Assembly (NCBI RefSeq): GCF_004348985.1
Contig: NZ_SMKW01000012.1
Coordinates: 62,001-126,000, forward strand
DNA: 64,000 bases
Reading direction: 5' to 3'
Origin: Saccharopolyspora elongata
GTDB lineage: Bacteria > Actinomycetota > Actinomycetes > Mycobacteriales > Pseudonocardiaceae
The notes beneath the pieces were generated by a model. The model ran no database searches. It was not told the origin of the DNA and saw nothing but the letters and a program-made list of their open reading frames with translations. How positions within the stretch are numbered: position 1 is the first letter of the stretch; every line of letters begins with the position of its first letter. A program made the position numbers and the translations under genes. Shown here one piece after another: positions 36,347 to 45,142 of the stretch.

Positions 36347-37684
36347 TCAGTCGCGCTCCCCTCTTCGGGGCGTCCGGGCGCACCGGAAGCCGGCGAAGAT
36401 CTGCCGCCGGATCGGGTAGTCCCAGTTCCGGAAGGTGCCGCGGCACGCGGCGGCGTCGGTGCCGAACGAGCCGCCGCGCAGCACCTTGTAGTCGGGCCCG
36501 AAGAACACCTCGGAGTACTCGCGGTACGGGAACGCCGAGAACCCCGGGTACGGCGAGAAATCGGTCGCCGTCCACTCCCAGACGTCGCCGATGAGCTGCC
36601 GCGCGCCGCACGGCGCCGCCCCGTCCGGATACGCTCCGGCGGGCGCCGGTTGCAGGTGCCGCTGCCCCAGGTTGGCTTGCTCGGGACGCGGGTCGGCATC
36701 GCCCCACGGGTACCGCCGGGACCGGCCGCTCGCGGGGTCGAACCGCGCGGCCTTCTCCCATTCGGCCTCGGTGGGCAACCGCTTGCCCGCCCACGCCGCG
36801 TACGCCTCGGCCTCGTGGAAGCTGACGTGCACCACCGGCTCCTCCGGCGGCACCGGCTCGACGTGACCGAACCGGCGGCGCAGCCACCGGTCGCCCTCCA
36901 GCCACCAGAACCGCGGCGCCCGCAGGCCGGCCCGCTGCCGGTGCGCCCAGCCCGCGTCGCTCCACCAGCGCGGGTCGTCGTAGCCGCCGGCGTCGATGAA
37001 CGCCAGGTAGGCGCCGTTGGTGACCGGCGTGCTGTCCAGGTAGAAGTCGTCGACGTGGACCTGGTGCGCCGGTCGCTCGTTGTCCAGCGCCCAGGGTTCC
37101 GCGGAGGTGCCCATGGTGAACGGCCCGCCGGGCACGAACACCTCGGGCGACAGAACGTCCACATCGGACGGTGGTGGCTCGGCCGCGAGGACCGGTGGCC
37201 CGTCCCGCAGCTGGTGGGTGGCCAGCATCGTCTCGTCGTGCTGCTGCTCGTGCTGCACGATCATGCCGAAGGCGAACGCCTGCTGGACCAGCCGCCGCCC
37301 CTCCAGCGGGACGCGGTCGACCAGGTCGAAGACCTTCGAGCGCACCGTTGCGACGTACTCACGTGCCTCGGCCGGCCCCAGCAGCGGCAGTTGCGGGCGG
37401 TCGACCCTGGCGTGCTGGAACGCGTCGTAGAGGTCGTCGATCTCCGGGCGGATCGCCGGCGCGCCGCCGACGTCGCGCACCAGCCACAACTCCTCCTGGC
37501 TGCCGACGTGCGCCAGGTCCCAGACCAGCGGCGACATCAGCGGCGAATGCTGCTTCACGAGGTCCTCGTCGTCGACCGAATCGGTCAGCTCGGCGCTGCG
37601 CTGCCGGGTGCGCGCGAGTTCCGCGGCCACGTGCGCGCGCAGGTCGCCGATCCCCAGATCCACCAGGTCTTGCGTGCTTTCCAC
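36347..37684 (-). CDS. egtB: EgtB, iron-dependent hercynine sulfoxide synthase
   Basis: EgtB joins hercynine to gamma-glutamylcysteine with oxygen at a non-heme iron. The 445-residue protein has the N-terminal DinB-like domain with iron ligands in WDLAHVGSQEE (His about 59) and VQHEQQHDET (two His about 145 and 149), and the C-terminal FGE-sulfatase domain with PVTNGAYLAFI, GKRLPTEAEWEKAAR and VLRGGSF. The GTG start at 37684 follows a perfect GGAGGTGA. Domain order and length are standard. Confidence 0.95.
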   Translation of the reverse strand: MESTQDLVDLGIGDLRAHVAAELARTRQRSAELTDSVDDEDLVKQHSPLMSPLVWDLAHVGSQEELWLVRDVGGAPAIRPEIDDLYDAFQHARVDRPQLPLLGPAEAREYVATVRSKVFDLVDRVPLEGRRLVQQAFAFGMIVQHEQQHDETMLATHQLRDGPPVLAAEPPPSDVDVLSPEVFVPGGPFTMGTSAEPWALDNERPAHQVHVDDFYLDSTPVTNGAYLAFIDAGGYDDPRWWSDAGWAHRQRAGLRAPRFWWLEGDRWLRRRFGHVEPVPPEEPVVHVSFHEAEAYAAWAGKRLPTEAEWEKAARFDPASGRSRRYPWGDADPRPEQANLGQRHLQPAPAGAYPDGAAPCGARQLIGDVWEWTATDFSPYPGFSAFPYREYSEVFFGPDYKVLRGGSFGTDAAACRGTFRNWDYPIRRQIFAGFRCARTPRRGERD

Positions 37685-37702
37685 CGGTCACCTCCGGTTT
37701 CG

Positions 37703-38935
37703 TCAGCGGTCGGCGGGCGCGGCGAGCCGCCGCGCCACGAAGTCGGCCAGCCGCCCGGCCAGTCCGGCCGGGCTGTCCGGCTCCTCCTCCAGGTGCCGGC
37801 ACGCCAGCTCGAACACGTCGCGGGCGCTGCGCGCCAACGCCGGGTCCAGCAGCCCGTGCCGCGCGGCGTGCACCCACCGGCCCACCGCCGGGGACGTCAT
37901 CGCCAGCACCTTGTCCACAGTGGATTCGTCGCGGAACAGCGCGATCAGCGCGCCCGCGGGCAGCATCCAGTCCTGGCCGGGCTGCGCGTCGAGGTAGCGG
38001 ACCTCGAAGTAGCCGCGCGGCCGGACCGGCGGGAACACCGTGGACAGGTGGTAGTCGAGGTCGTCGCGGGTGGGCGGGTGCGGCAGCGCGCCGTGGATCC
38101 ACTCCGCGAAGCTGATGCCGCTGGGCGCCGTCCAGTCCCCGTCGTCGCGGCGCAGGCACACGATCGCGGTGTCGAGCACCCGCTTGGCCCAGCTGGCCGC
38201 CGGGTCGACGGTGATCGGGCCGGGCCGGGTGCGCGGCGGATCGGTGCGCAGCAGCGCGCGGGTGCGGGTGGACACCCAGCCGGTGCGTTCGCCGAAGAGC
38301 ATCGGCGAATTCGCGAACGTCGCCATCATCACCGGCCCCAGCGCGTGCAGCGCCGCCCAGCGGGCGGCCACCCGGTCCGGTTCGCCGGCGTCGAGGCAGA
38401 CCTGCACGCCGGCGGTGCTGCACATCATCAACCGGCCGTCCAGGCCGATGCGGTCGAAGGCGGTTTCCATCGCGGCGTAGCGCGGCACCTGCAGGATCCG
38501 GCTCGGGTACCGCCACGGGTCGGTGCCCTGCTCGCCGAGCACCAGGCCGGCGGCGCGCAGCCGGCGCTCGACGTACTCGGCGTCGGTGGCGACGACGCTG
38601 AACAGCGATCGCATGGACGTGGTGGGAAGACTGGAGATCTCGACCTGGCCGCCGGGCTCGACGGTGAGCACCGAGCCGTTGGGCAATTCGCGGTGCGGGC
38701 TGTCCGGGACCAGGGAGCGCGGGGCGTGCGGGCCGAGCGCGGCGATCAGCGTCGCGGCGTCGAGCGTCCGGCCCGGGTCGTCGGAGTGGTGCACGGTCCA
38801 TTCGAGTTCGATGCCCAGCAGTCGCGGTGGACCGTGCTTGAAGCACACCGACGCGACGTAGGCCTCGGCCTCGGCCCTGGTGCGGACCCGGGAGGCCGGG
38901 AAGTCGGCGGCGGCGGGGTCGGTCGTAGTGGGCAA
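37703..38935 (-). CDS. egtA: EgtA, glutamate-cysteine ligase of ergothioneine synthesis
   Basis: A 410-residue GCS2-type ligase making gamma-glutamylcysteine, the sulfur donor used by EgtB. Evidence is the GIELEWTVHH motif, EPGGQVEISSLP, FANSPMLFGERTGWVSTRT and RGYFEVRYLDAQPGQDW. I choose the TTG at 38935 because AGGGGGTGATC, a near-complete anti-16S match, sits eight bases upstream; the in-frame GTG inside that site (38944) would be too close. It is the first gene of the operon, with egtB 18 bases downstream. Mycothiol producers need no glutathione, so this ligase is specific to ergothioneine. Confidence 0.93.
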   Translation of the reverse strand: MPTTTDPAAADFPASRVRTRAEAEAYVASVCFKHGPPRLLGIELEWTVHHSDDPGRTLDAATLIAALGPHAPRSLVPDSPHRELPNGSVLTVEPGGQVEISSLPTTSMRSLFSVVATDAEYVERRLRAAGLVLGEQGTDPWRYPSRILQVPRYAAMETAFDRIGLDGRLMMCSTAGVQVCLDAGEPDRVAARWAALHALGPVMMATFANSPMLFGERTGWVSTRTRALLRTDPPRTRPGPITVDPAASWAKRVLDTAIVCLRRDDGDWTAPSGISFAEWIHGALPHPPTRDDLDYHLSTVFPPVRPRGYFEVRYLDAQPGQDWMLPAGALIALFRDESTVDKVLAMTSPAVGRWVHAARHGLLDPALARSARDVFELACRHLEEEPDSPAGLAGRLADFVARRLAAPADR

Positions 38936-39105
38936 ATTGATCACCCCCTGTAATTGGCCGGTTACCGACGCTACCGCTCCCCCCTGACGCCCGCGACCCT
39001 TGTTCTTGATCCGGAGAACTGGTACTAGCGAAACGGGAAACCCGTTCCCCAACCCGCTTTCCCGGATCTCGACCGCCACGCGGGTAACGGTTGCGCCGGT
39101 CCCGG

Positions 39106-39119
39106 CGACCATATGGTCG
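39106..39119. promoter_or_regulatory. Perfect 14-bp palindrome between egtA and the TetR gene
   Basis: CGACCATATGGTCG is fully self-complementary. It lies 171 bases from the egtA start and 84 bases before the TetR start. It is a candidate operator for either gene. Confidence 0.5.
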
Positions 39120-39148
39120 GAGGTCGCCCATCGGTTGGGACATGCGCA

Positions 39149-39170
39149 GCAAAACGTACGTACGGATTGC
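39149..39170. promoter_or_regulatory. 22-bp near-perfect palindrome, candidate TetR (AcnR) operator
   Basis: GCAA, two bases, the palindrome CGTACGTACG, two bases, TTGC: 18 of 22 positions are symmetric. It lies 33-54 bases before the TetR start, where an autorepressor would bind. The AcnR site described in Corynebacterium also contains GTAC, which fits. Confidence 0.65.
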
Positions 39171-39202
39171 AATGTGGCGGCCGCACCTGGGACGATCAGA
39201 AC

Positions 39203-39796
39203 ATGCCTCGGGTCAGCCAAGACCACCTCGACGCCCGGCGCCGTCAGATCCTCGACGGCTCCCGGTCGTGCTTCGCGCGCTTCGGCTACGAAGGCGCCAC
39301 CGTGCGGCGGCTGGAAGAAGCGACCGGCCTTTCCCGGGGCGCGATCTTCCACCACTTCAAGGACAAGGAGTCACTGTTCCTCGCGCTGGCCGAGGACGAC
39401 GCGACCCGGATGGCCGACGTGGTGGCCGAGCAGGGCCTGGTGCAGGTGATGCGCGACCTGCTCGCCGAGCCCGCCGGCGGCACCGGCAGCGCGCCCGGCG
39501 CGGACTGGCTGGGCACCCGGCTGGAGGTGTCGCGCCGGCTGCGCACGGACGAGGAGTTCCGGGCGCGCTGGGCGCAGCGCTCCGAGCAGCTGACCGCCGC
39601 CACCCGCGCCCGGCTGAAGTGGCAGCGCGACGCCGGCAACCTCCGCGACGACGTCGACGTCGACGTGCTGACCGCCTACCTGGAGCTGGTGCTGGAGGGA
39701 CTCGTGTCCCACCTCGCGATGGGTCTGCCCGCGGAACACCTCCCCGCGGTGCTGGACCTCGTCGAGGAGAGCGTCCGCCGCCACCGCGGTAGCTGA
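39203..39796 (+). CDS. acnR: AcnR-type TetR-family regulator
   Basis: A 197-residue TetR regulator with RRRQILDGSRSCFARFGYEG and then ATVRRLEEATGLSRGAIFHHFKDKESLF, closely matching AcnR, the repressor of the aconitase gene in corynebacteria and mycobacteria; the following ALAEDDATRMADVVAEQGLVQVMRDLL block is also AcnR-like. In other actinobacteria the gene lies just after acn; no aconitase is seen in this window, so either acn is elsewhere or this paralogue has another target. A palindrome upstream suggests autoregulation. It is divergent from the egt operon and precedes a FUSC transporter gene. Confidence 0.8.
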   Translation: MPRVSQDHLDARRRQILDGSRSCFARFGYEGATVRRLEEATGLSRGAIFHHFKDKESLFLALAEDDATRMADVVAEQGLVQVMRDLLAEPAGGTGSAPGADWLGTRLEVSRRLRTDEEFRARWAQRSEQLTAATRARLKWQRDAGNLRDDVDVDVLTAYLELVLEGLVSHLAMGLPAEHLPAVLDLVEESVRRHRGS

Positions 39797-39893
39797 CCCG
39801 CGCGGCCCGTCCGGGTAATCTCGCTACCGCGAACGGCCGAGCCCGAGCAGGACCATCCGGGTTCGGCGCACACCCCGAAGGAGCGCGCGGCGC

Positions 39894-41981
39894 ATGTGGA
39901 GCGAGTGGTGGAACCGCTTCCTCGCCTCGGACCCGGCGCTGCGCCGCCTGCGCACCGCGGCCCGGGTGACGCTGTCGGTCGCACTCTCGCTCGTGGTGGT
40001 GCTGCCGCTGCTGGTGTGGTGGGGACAGCCGCTGCCGCTGGCCATGCTGGCCGCGGTGGTGGCGATCAACTCCTCGCTCGGCATCAACGACCCGGACCGG
40101 CGGCAGCAGAAGATCACCAACCTGCTGATGCCGCTGCCCGCGGTGCTCGCGCTGCTGCTGTCGATCCTCACCTCGCCGTGGCCGCTGCCGCACAGCCTGC
40201 TGTTCCTGGTGGTGATCTTCACCGCCACCTACATCCGCCGGTTCGGGCCGCGCTTCTTCCCGCTGGGGATGGTCGCGTTCATGGGCTACTTCTTCGCGAT
40301 GTTCCTGCGTCCCCAGCTGCCGCAGCTGCCCGCACTGATCGCGGCGGCGGTGGTCGGGGCGCTGGCCGCGTTCGCGATGCGGTTCCTCGTGCTGCGGGAC
40401 GATCCCGAAGGCGTGCTCGAACGCGGCCGCCACACGCTGCGCGCCCAGGTGCACGGGCTCCTGCACGCGGTGCGCGACGTCGCCGAGCACCCGGATTCGA
40501 CGCAGCGGCGACGCGAACTGCACAACCGCTCGGTGCGGCTCAACGAGACCTCGCTGATGCTGGAGAACACCGTCGGCCAGCTAGACGACCTCGACGAGAC
40601 CGGCCGCGAGCTGCTCCGGCAGCGCATCCTCGACGTCGAACTCGCGGCCGAGAACCTGCTCACCCCACTGATGCGGCTCGTCGACCACCCCAGCGGCGGC
40701 GCCACCGTGCCGCACGCGATCACCGCGCTGCTCGCGGTGCTCAACACCGAGCCGCGGGAGGTCCGGGAGGCCACGCGGCTGGTCGCCGAGGGGATCGAGC
40801 AGCAGGGCTCGGTGGAGATCGCGATGGCGGTGCGGCGGCTCGGCGCCGGGCTCGCGGAGCTGGCCGACGCGACCGGCGAGCTCGGCGGCGAACGCCGGGA
40901 AGAGGTGCCGCCGGAACCGGTCGGCGAGCCGGAGCCGGCCGAGGACGACGAGACCGGGTTGCGGCGGCCAGAGCTGCGGATGGCGATCCAGGTGACCTGC
41001 GCGACCGCGCTGGCGATCATGCTGGGCCAGCTGGTCTCGCCGAACCGGTGGTACTGGGCGGTGATCACCGCGTTCGTCGTGTTCATCAGCACCAACAGCC
41101 GCGGCGAGCTGCTGGTGCGGGCGTGGCAGCGCACCGCGGGCACCATGCTCGGCGTGGTCGCGGGCATCCTGGTCGCCGCGCAGATCTCCGGCAACACCCC
41201 AGCCGAGATCGCCATGATCCTGACCTGCGTGTTCCTGGGCTTCTACTTCGCCGGCTACTCGTACGCGGTGATGACGTTCTTCATCACCGCCTTGCTCGGC
41301 GCGCTCTACGGAATGCTCGGCACCTTCGACGAGGCCGTCCTGGAGACGCGGCTGTGGGAGACCGCGGTCGGCGCGGCGGCGGGCGTGCTGGCGGCGGTGT
41401 TCGTGCTGCCCACCCGCACGCGCTTCCTGGTGCGCACCAACATCCAGGACTTCCTGCTGACGCTGCGGGACTTCCTGCGCGGCACCGGCACCGAGATCAG
41501 CGAGCACGGCACGGTCGCCGGCCTGCAGGAGTCGATGCGCGACCTCGACGACGGGCTGCAGCGGGTGATCACCAGCGCGAAGCCGCTGACCAGCTACCGG
41601 CTGCGCTCCCGGCGCAGCCAGGCCCAGCGGCCGGTGGCGATGCTCAGCGGCTGCGCGTACTACGTGCGCAACCTGGCGGTCGCCCTGTCCTCCACTGTGG
41701 ACATGGTCGACGAGGACACCCGCAACCGGCTGGCCGAGCTGCTGTGGGCGCTGGCCGACGCGGTGGAGTCGCTGACCGACGAGGCCCAGGTCAGCTTCGA
41801 GGCGGCGATCGCCTCGGCGCACAGCACGGCCGACGCGCTGCACGACATCGCCGAATCGCTGACCGACGGCCCGACCTCCCTGCACCGCACCATCCGCTGG
41901 CTGGACCGCACGACCCAGGTCGTCGAAGACCTGGCCCGCGAACTCCCCGCGGCCACGCCCGAAAAGCAACTCGCCGCCTGA
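39894..41981 (+). CDS. FUSC-family (aromatic acid exporter-like) membrane protein
   Basis: A 695-residue protein with two membrane halves: helices at about 20-170, then a soluble helical region (about 175-340) and a second membrane block at about 360-510 (RMAIQVTCATALAIMLGQLV, then WYWAVITAFVVFISTNSRGE), typical of the FUSC/ArAE transporter superfamily, followed by a long helical cytoplasmic tail. Related proteins export aromatic acids or act in cell envelope stress. The second FUSC domain holds the conserved RAWQRTAGTMLGVVAG motif. It may be co-transcribed with the TetR gene 97 bases upstream. Substrate unknown. Confidence 0.87.
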   Translation: MWSEWWNRFLASDPALRRLRTAARVTLSVALSLVVVLPLLVWWGQPLPLAMLAAVVAINSSLGINDPDRRQQKITNLLMPLPAVLALLLSILTSPWPLPHSLLFLVVIFTATYIRRFGPRFFPLGMVAFMGYFFAMFLRPQLPQLPALIAAAVVGALAAFAMRFLVLRDDPEGVLERGRHTLRAQVHGLLHAVRDVAEHPDSTQRRRELHNRSVRLNETSLMLENTVGQLDDLDETGRELLRQRILDVELAAENLLTPLMRLVDHPSGGATVPHAITALLAVLNTEPREVREATRLVAEGIEQQGSVEIAMAVRRLGAGLAELADATGELGGERREEVPPEPVGEPEPAEDDETGLRRPELRMAIQVTCATALAIMLGQLVSPNRWYWAVITAFVVFISTNSRGELLVRAWQRTAGTMLGVVAGILVAAQISGNTPAEIAMILTCVFLGFYFAGYSYAVMTFFITALLGALYGMLGTFDEAVLETRLWETAVGAAAGVLAAVFVLPTRTRFLVRTNIQDFLLTLRDFLRGTGTEISEHGTVAGLQESMRDLDDGLQRVITSAKPLTSYRLRSRRSQAQRPVAMLSGCAYYVRNLAVALSSTVDMVDEDTRNRLAELLWALADAVESLTDEAQVSFEAAIASAHSTADALHDIAESLTDGPTSLHRTIRWLDRTTQVVEDLARELPAATPEKQLAA

Positions 41982-42098
41982 GCCACCGAGCAGTCCAGTC
42001 GATCCGGATTGGACCGCGCCGCCGCGCGCCTGCTTCGTTACGGTCGTGAGCGAGTTTTCCGGTTCTTACCGGATCAAACGCTCACGAAGGATGTCGCA

Positions 42099-43478
42099 TT
42101 GCACCCGAAGCTCTCCGAAGACCTCGCCCGGTTGCCAGAACTGCTCGACATCGCCCGGCGATGCGCCGTCGAGGCGCTGTCCGGGGTCGCGGAGCGGCCT
42201 GCCGCCGTACCGCCCGCACCACCGAACCCTGCTTCGCTGCCCGATTCCGGCGTCGGCGCCGAAGCCGCCCTAGAACGGTTCCAGAGCCACTGGGCGCCGG
42301 GCTTCTCCGGCAGCGCGGGGCCCCGCTACCTCGGGTTCGTGACCGGTGGCGCAACCCCGGCTGCCGTGGCAGGCGACTGGCTGACCAGCACGTTCGACCA
42401 GAACGCGGCTGCCGGCGGCGACTCGTCGGCGCTGGACCTGGAGCGCGAAGCGACCGGCTGGCTGCGCGAGCTGTTCGGCCTCGGCACTGCGCACGAAGGC
42501 GCGTTCGTCAGCGGCGCGACGATGTCGAACTTCGTCGGGCTGGCGATCGGCCGCGAATGGGTCGGTGAGCAGCTCGGCGTGTCCGTGGCGCAAGACGGCG
42601 TGGCCGCTCTCGGGAACGTCCCGGTGCTTTCCGGCAGTCCGCATTCCAGCGTCTACAAGGCACTCTCGATGCTCGGCCTGGGCCGCGGTTGCGTTCGCGA
42701 GGTGGCCACGCTGCCCGGGCGGGAGGCGGTCGACGTCGATCTGCTGGCCGCCGAACTCGCCGCGCTCGACGGGCGGCCCGCGATCGTGGTGGCCAATGCG
42801 GGGACGGTCAACACCGTGGACTTCGACGACCTGCGGGCGATCGCCGGGCTGCGTCGGCACTTCCCGTTCTGGCTGCACGCCGACGCCGCCTTCGGGGGCT
42901 TCGCCGCGCTGTCCCCGCCGCACGCCGAACTGGTCGCCGGCATCGACGAGGCCGACTCGGTGTGCGTGGACCTGCACAAGTGGCTCAACGTGCCCTACGA
43001 CAGCGCGGTCCAGTTCACCCGGCGTCGGGACCTGCAGGTCCGCGTGTTCCAGAACGCGGCCGCGTATCTGGGCCCGGTCACCGAGGAACCGGACTTCGTC
43101 CACCTCACGCCGGAGAACTCGCGCCGCCTGCGCGCCCTGCCGGCCTGGTTCACGCTCGCCGCCTACGGGCGGCAGGGGCACCGCGAGATCGTCGAGCGGG
43201 ACATCGCGCTGGCCCGCGACCTCGGCGACCGGATCGCCGGGATGCCGCACCTGCGGCTGCTCGCACCGGTGCGCCTCAACGTCGTCTGCTTCACCCTCGC
43301 CGACGATCCCACCGCCGAGCGAGTCGGCGCACTGGCCCGCTCCGTCGCCGGATCCGGGGAAGCGTTCCTCACCCCGACCGTCTACAAGGGAACGCCCGGT
43401 CTGCGCGCGGCTTTCAGCAATTGGCGCACCACCGGGGCGGATGTCGGTCGCGTCGCCGCCGCCCTGCGGGCCGGCTGA
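42099..43478 (+). CDS. PLP-dependent group II (aromatic amino acid type) decarboxylase
   Basis: A 459-residue fold-type I PLP enzyme. The cofactor Lys is in CVDLHKWLNVPYDSA; the aspartate is in WLHADAAFGGFA, and TFDQNAAAGGDSSALDLERE is in the substrate region, all of the aromatic-L-amino acid/tyrosine decarboxylase group. I choose the TTG at 42099 because GAAGGA lies seven bases upstream and no ATG is near; an ATG-less upstream frame to 42009 (TTG) would extend by 30 unrelated residues. The substrate could be tryptophan, tyrosine, DOPA or a similar amino acid. It is not an EgtE-type C-S lyase. Confidence 0.85.
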   Translation: MHPKLSEDLARLPELLDIARRCAVEALSGVAERPAAVPPAPPNPASLPDSGVGAEAALERFQSHWAPGFSGSAGPRYLGFVTGGATPAAVAGDWLTSTFDQNAAAGGDSSALDLEREATGWLRELFGLGTAHEGAFVSGATMSNFVGLAIGREWVGEQLGVSVAQDGVAALGNVPVLSGSPHSSVYKALSMLGLGRGCVREVATLPGREAVDVDLLAAELAALDGRPAIVVANAGTVNTVDFDDLRAIAGLRRHFPFWLHADAAFGGFAALSPPHAELVAGIDEADSVCVDLHKWLNVPYDSAVQFTRRRDLQVRVFQNAAAYLGPVTEEPDFVHLTPENSRRLRALPAWFTLAAYGRQGHREIVERDIALARDLGDRIAGMPHLRLLAPVRLNVVCFTLADDPTAERVGALARSVAGSGEAFLTPTVYKGTPGLRAAFSNWRTTGADVGRVAAALRAG

Positions 43479-43581
43479 ACCGGAATCGGCCGGGGGACGC
43501 GGACTTTCGCTGCCGGGTGTGGAACCGGGCCACCGATTACGCTCCGCCCTGACCCAGGTTCCACTCCACGAGGAGACGCCC

Positions 43582-45093
43582 GTGAAGCGTTCGATCGCGC
43601 TCGGCCTCGCCGGGGCCGCGGTGCTGGCCGGCACCGTGGCGCCGGGAGCGGCCGCCCAGGCCGCGCCCGGCCTGCAGTTCGGCGCGTGCCCGCAGGACAT
43701 CAGCCAGCCCCACCCGCAGCTGCAGTGCGCCAACCTCGACGTGCCGCTGGATTACGCCGCGCCGAACGGCGAGAAGCTGCAGCTGCTGATCGCGAAGTCC
43801 CCGGCGCGCAAGCCCGAGGCCCGGCGCGGCTCGCTGCTGATCAACCCCGGCGGCCCGGGCGGGCCGGGGGTGGCCTTCGCCGGCACGCTGGGCGGTCGGC
43901 TGCCCGCCGAGGTGCTCGACGCCTACGACCTGATCGGGTTCGACACCCGCAACTCCGCGCACAGCACCCCGATCAGCTGCGTGGACCCGGCCACCTACTG
44001 GCGGCAGCCGCTGCCCGACCCGGACTCGCCGCAGACCCGCGAGCAGAACTGGCAGCGCGCCCAGGAGTACGCCGACGGGTGCGCGCAGCGGGCCGGCAAG
44101 TACCTGCCGCACCTGAACACGCCGACCAACGCCCGGGACATGGACCGCATCCGGGACGCGCTCGGCGAGCAGAAGATCAGCTACCTCGGGTACTCCTACG
44201 GCACCTACCTCGGCGCGGTGTACGGCCAGCTGTTCCCGGAGCGCGTGGACCGGATGGTCCTGGACAGCGTGGTCAACCCGGACACCTCCGAGGTCTGGTA
44301 CCGAAACAACCTCAACCAGGACATCGCCGCGCAGCGGCGGCTGGGCGGCTACTTCGACTGGATCGCCCAGCACGACCAGGTGTTCCACCTCGGCACCGAC
44401 CGCGGCCAGGTGCAGGCCGCGTGGGACGGCATCCGGGCCGAGCTCCGCAAGGGGGCGCGCGGCGCGCTCGGACCGTCGGAGCTCACCGACATCACCTTCG
44501 GCGCCCTCTACGGCGAGAGCAACTGGAAAGGCCTCGCCGAGGCGGTCGCCGACTTCCGCCTCCGCGGCGATGACCGCAAGCTCGTCGCGCAGGTGTCGGC
44601 GAAGGACGCGGCGGCGGAGAACGGCAACGCCATCTACAACGCCGTCGAATGCGCGGACGCCCCGTGGCCGACCCGCCGCAGCGAGTGGGAGCGCGACTCC
44701 GAAGAGCTGGCCGCCGACTACCCGCTGGCCGCCTGGTACAACAGCTGGACCGTCGCGCCCTGCCGGGTGTGGCACGCTCCTCGGCAGCAGCCGCTCAAGA
44801 TCACCGGTGCGGGGCTGCCACCGATGCTGGTGATCAACTCGGAGCACGACGTCGCGACCCCGTACGCGGGTGCGGTGGAAATGCACCGGTCGCTGCCGTC
44901 GTCGGTGCTGGTCACCGAGAAGGACGCGGGCAAGCACGGCGTGTGGGCGATGGCCGGCAACGCCGAGGTGGACCGGATCGGCACCGACTACCTCCTCCGG
45001 GGCGCGCTGCCGAGCGGGAACGTCACGGTCGCGGGCCACGCGAACCCGGACCCGGCGGCCCCGGAGAAACCCCGCACCCTCGACCTGCGCTGA
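43582..45093 (+). CDS. Secreted alpha/beta-hydrolase, tripeptidyl aminopeptidase (TAP) type
   Basis: A 503-residue exported serine peptidase like Streptomyces tripeptidyl aminopeptidases. The first 28 residues form a signal peptide (KRSIALGLAGAAVLAGTVAP to AAAQA). The nucleophile elbow is YLGYSYGTYLGAVYG, the C-terminal TAP-like domain supplies the Asp in NSEHDVATPYAGA and the His in GKHGVWA, and the oxyanion NPGGPGGPG lies early. The GTG at 43582 follows AGGAG. It would release short peptides outside the cell, which the convergent POT transporter could take up. Confidence 0.9.
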   Translation: MKRSIALGLAGAAVLAGTVAPGAAAQAAPGLQFGACPQDISQPHPQLQCANLDVPLDYAAPNGEKLQLLIAKSPARKPEARRGSLLINPGGPGGPGVAFAGTLGGRLPAEVLDAYDLIGFDTRNSAHSTPISCVDPATYWRQPLPDPDSPQTREQNWQRAQEYADGCAQRAGKYLPHLNTPTNARDMDRIRDALGEQKISYLGYSYGTYLGAVYGQLFPERVDRMVLDSVVNPDTSEVWYRNNLNQDIAAQRRLGGYFDWIAQHDQVFHLGTDRGQVQAAWDGIRAELRKGARGALGPSELTDITFGALYGESNWKGLAEAVADFRLRGDDRKLVAQVSAKDAAAENGNAIYNAVECADAPWPTRRSEWERDSEELAADYPLAAWYNSWTVAPCRVWHAPRQQPLKITGAGLPPMLVINSEHDVATPYAGAVEMHRSLPSSVLVTEKDAGKHGVWAMAGNAEVDRIGTDYLLRGALPSGNVTVAGHANPDPAAPEKPRTLDLR

Positions 45094-45134
45094 AAAGAGG
45101 CCGGCCCCGGGATCACCGGGGCCGGCCTCTTTTT
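45093..45134. terminator. Strong bidirectional rho-independent terminator
   Basis: An 18-bp perfect stem (AAAAGAGGCCGGCCCCGG with CCGGGGCCGGCCTCTTTT) around GATCA gives A- and T-tracts on both sides, so it ends both the peptidase and the convergent transporter transcripts. Confidence 0.92.
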
Positions 45135-45142
45135 CGTTCACA

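Noticed and set aside
36002-38953. A 983-codon open frame on the plus strand opposite egtA, egtB and egtC
   Set aside because: The product is an arginine/proline/glycine/histidine-rich shadow with no domain, while the minus strand encodes clear Egt enzymes with ribosome binding sites. Long antisense frames are expected at this GC content.
42099-43478. The PLP enzyme as the missing EgtE
   Set aside because: Its motifs (DLHKWLNVPYDSA, DQNAAAGGDSSALDLE) are those of aromatic amino acid-type decarboxylases, not of the EgtE C-S lyase.
42565-43581. A long in-frame extension upstream of the secreted peptidase
   Set aside because: It runs antiphase through the decarboxylase gene. The GTG at 43582 has AGGAG and opens directly into a signal peptide.
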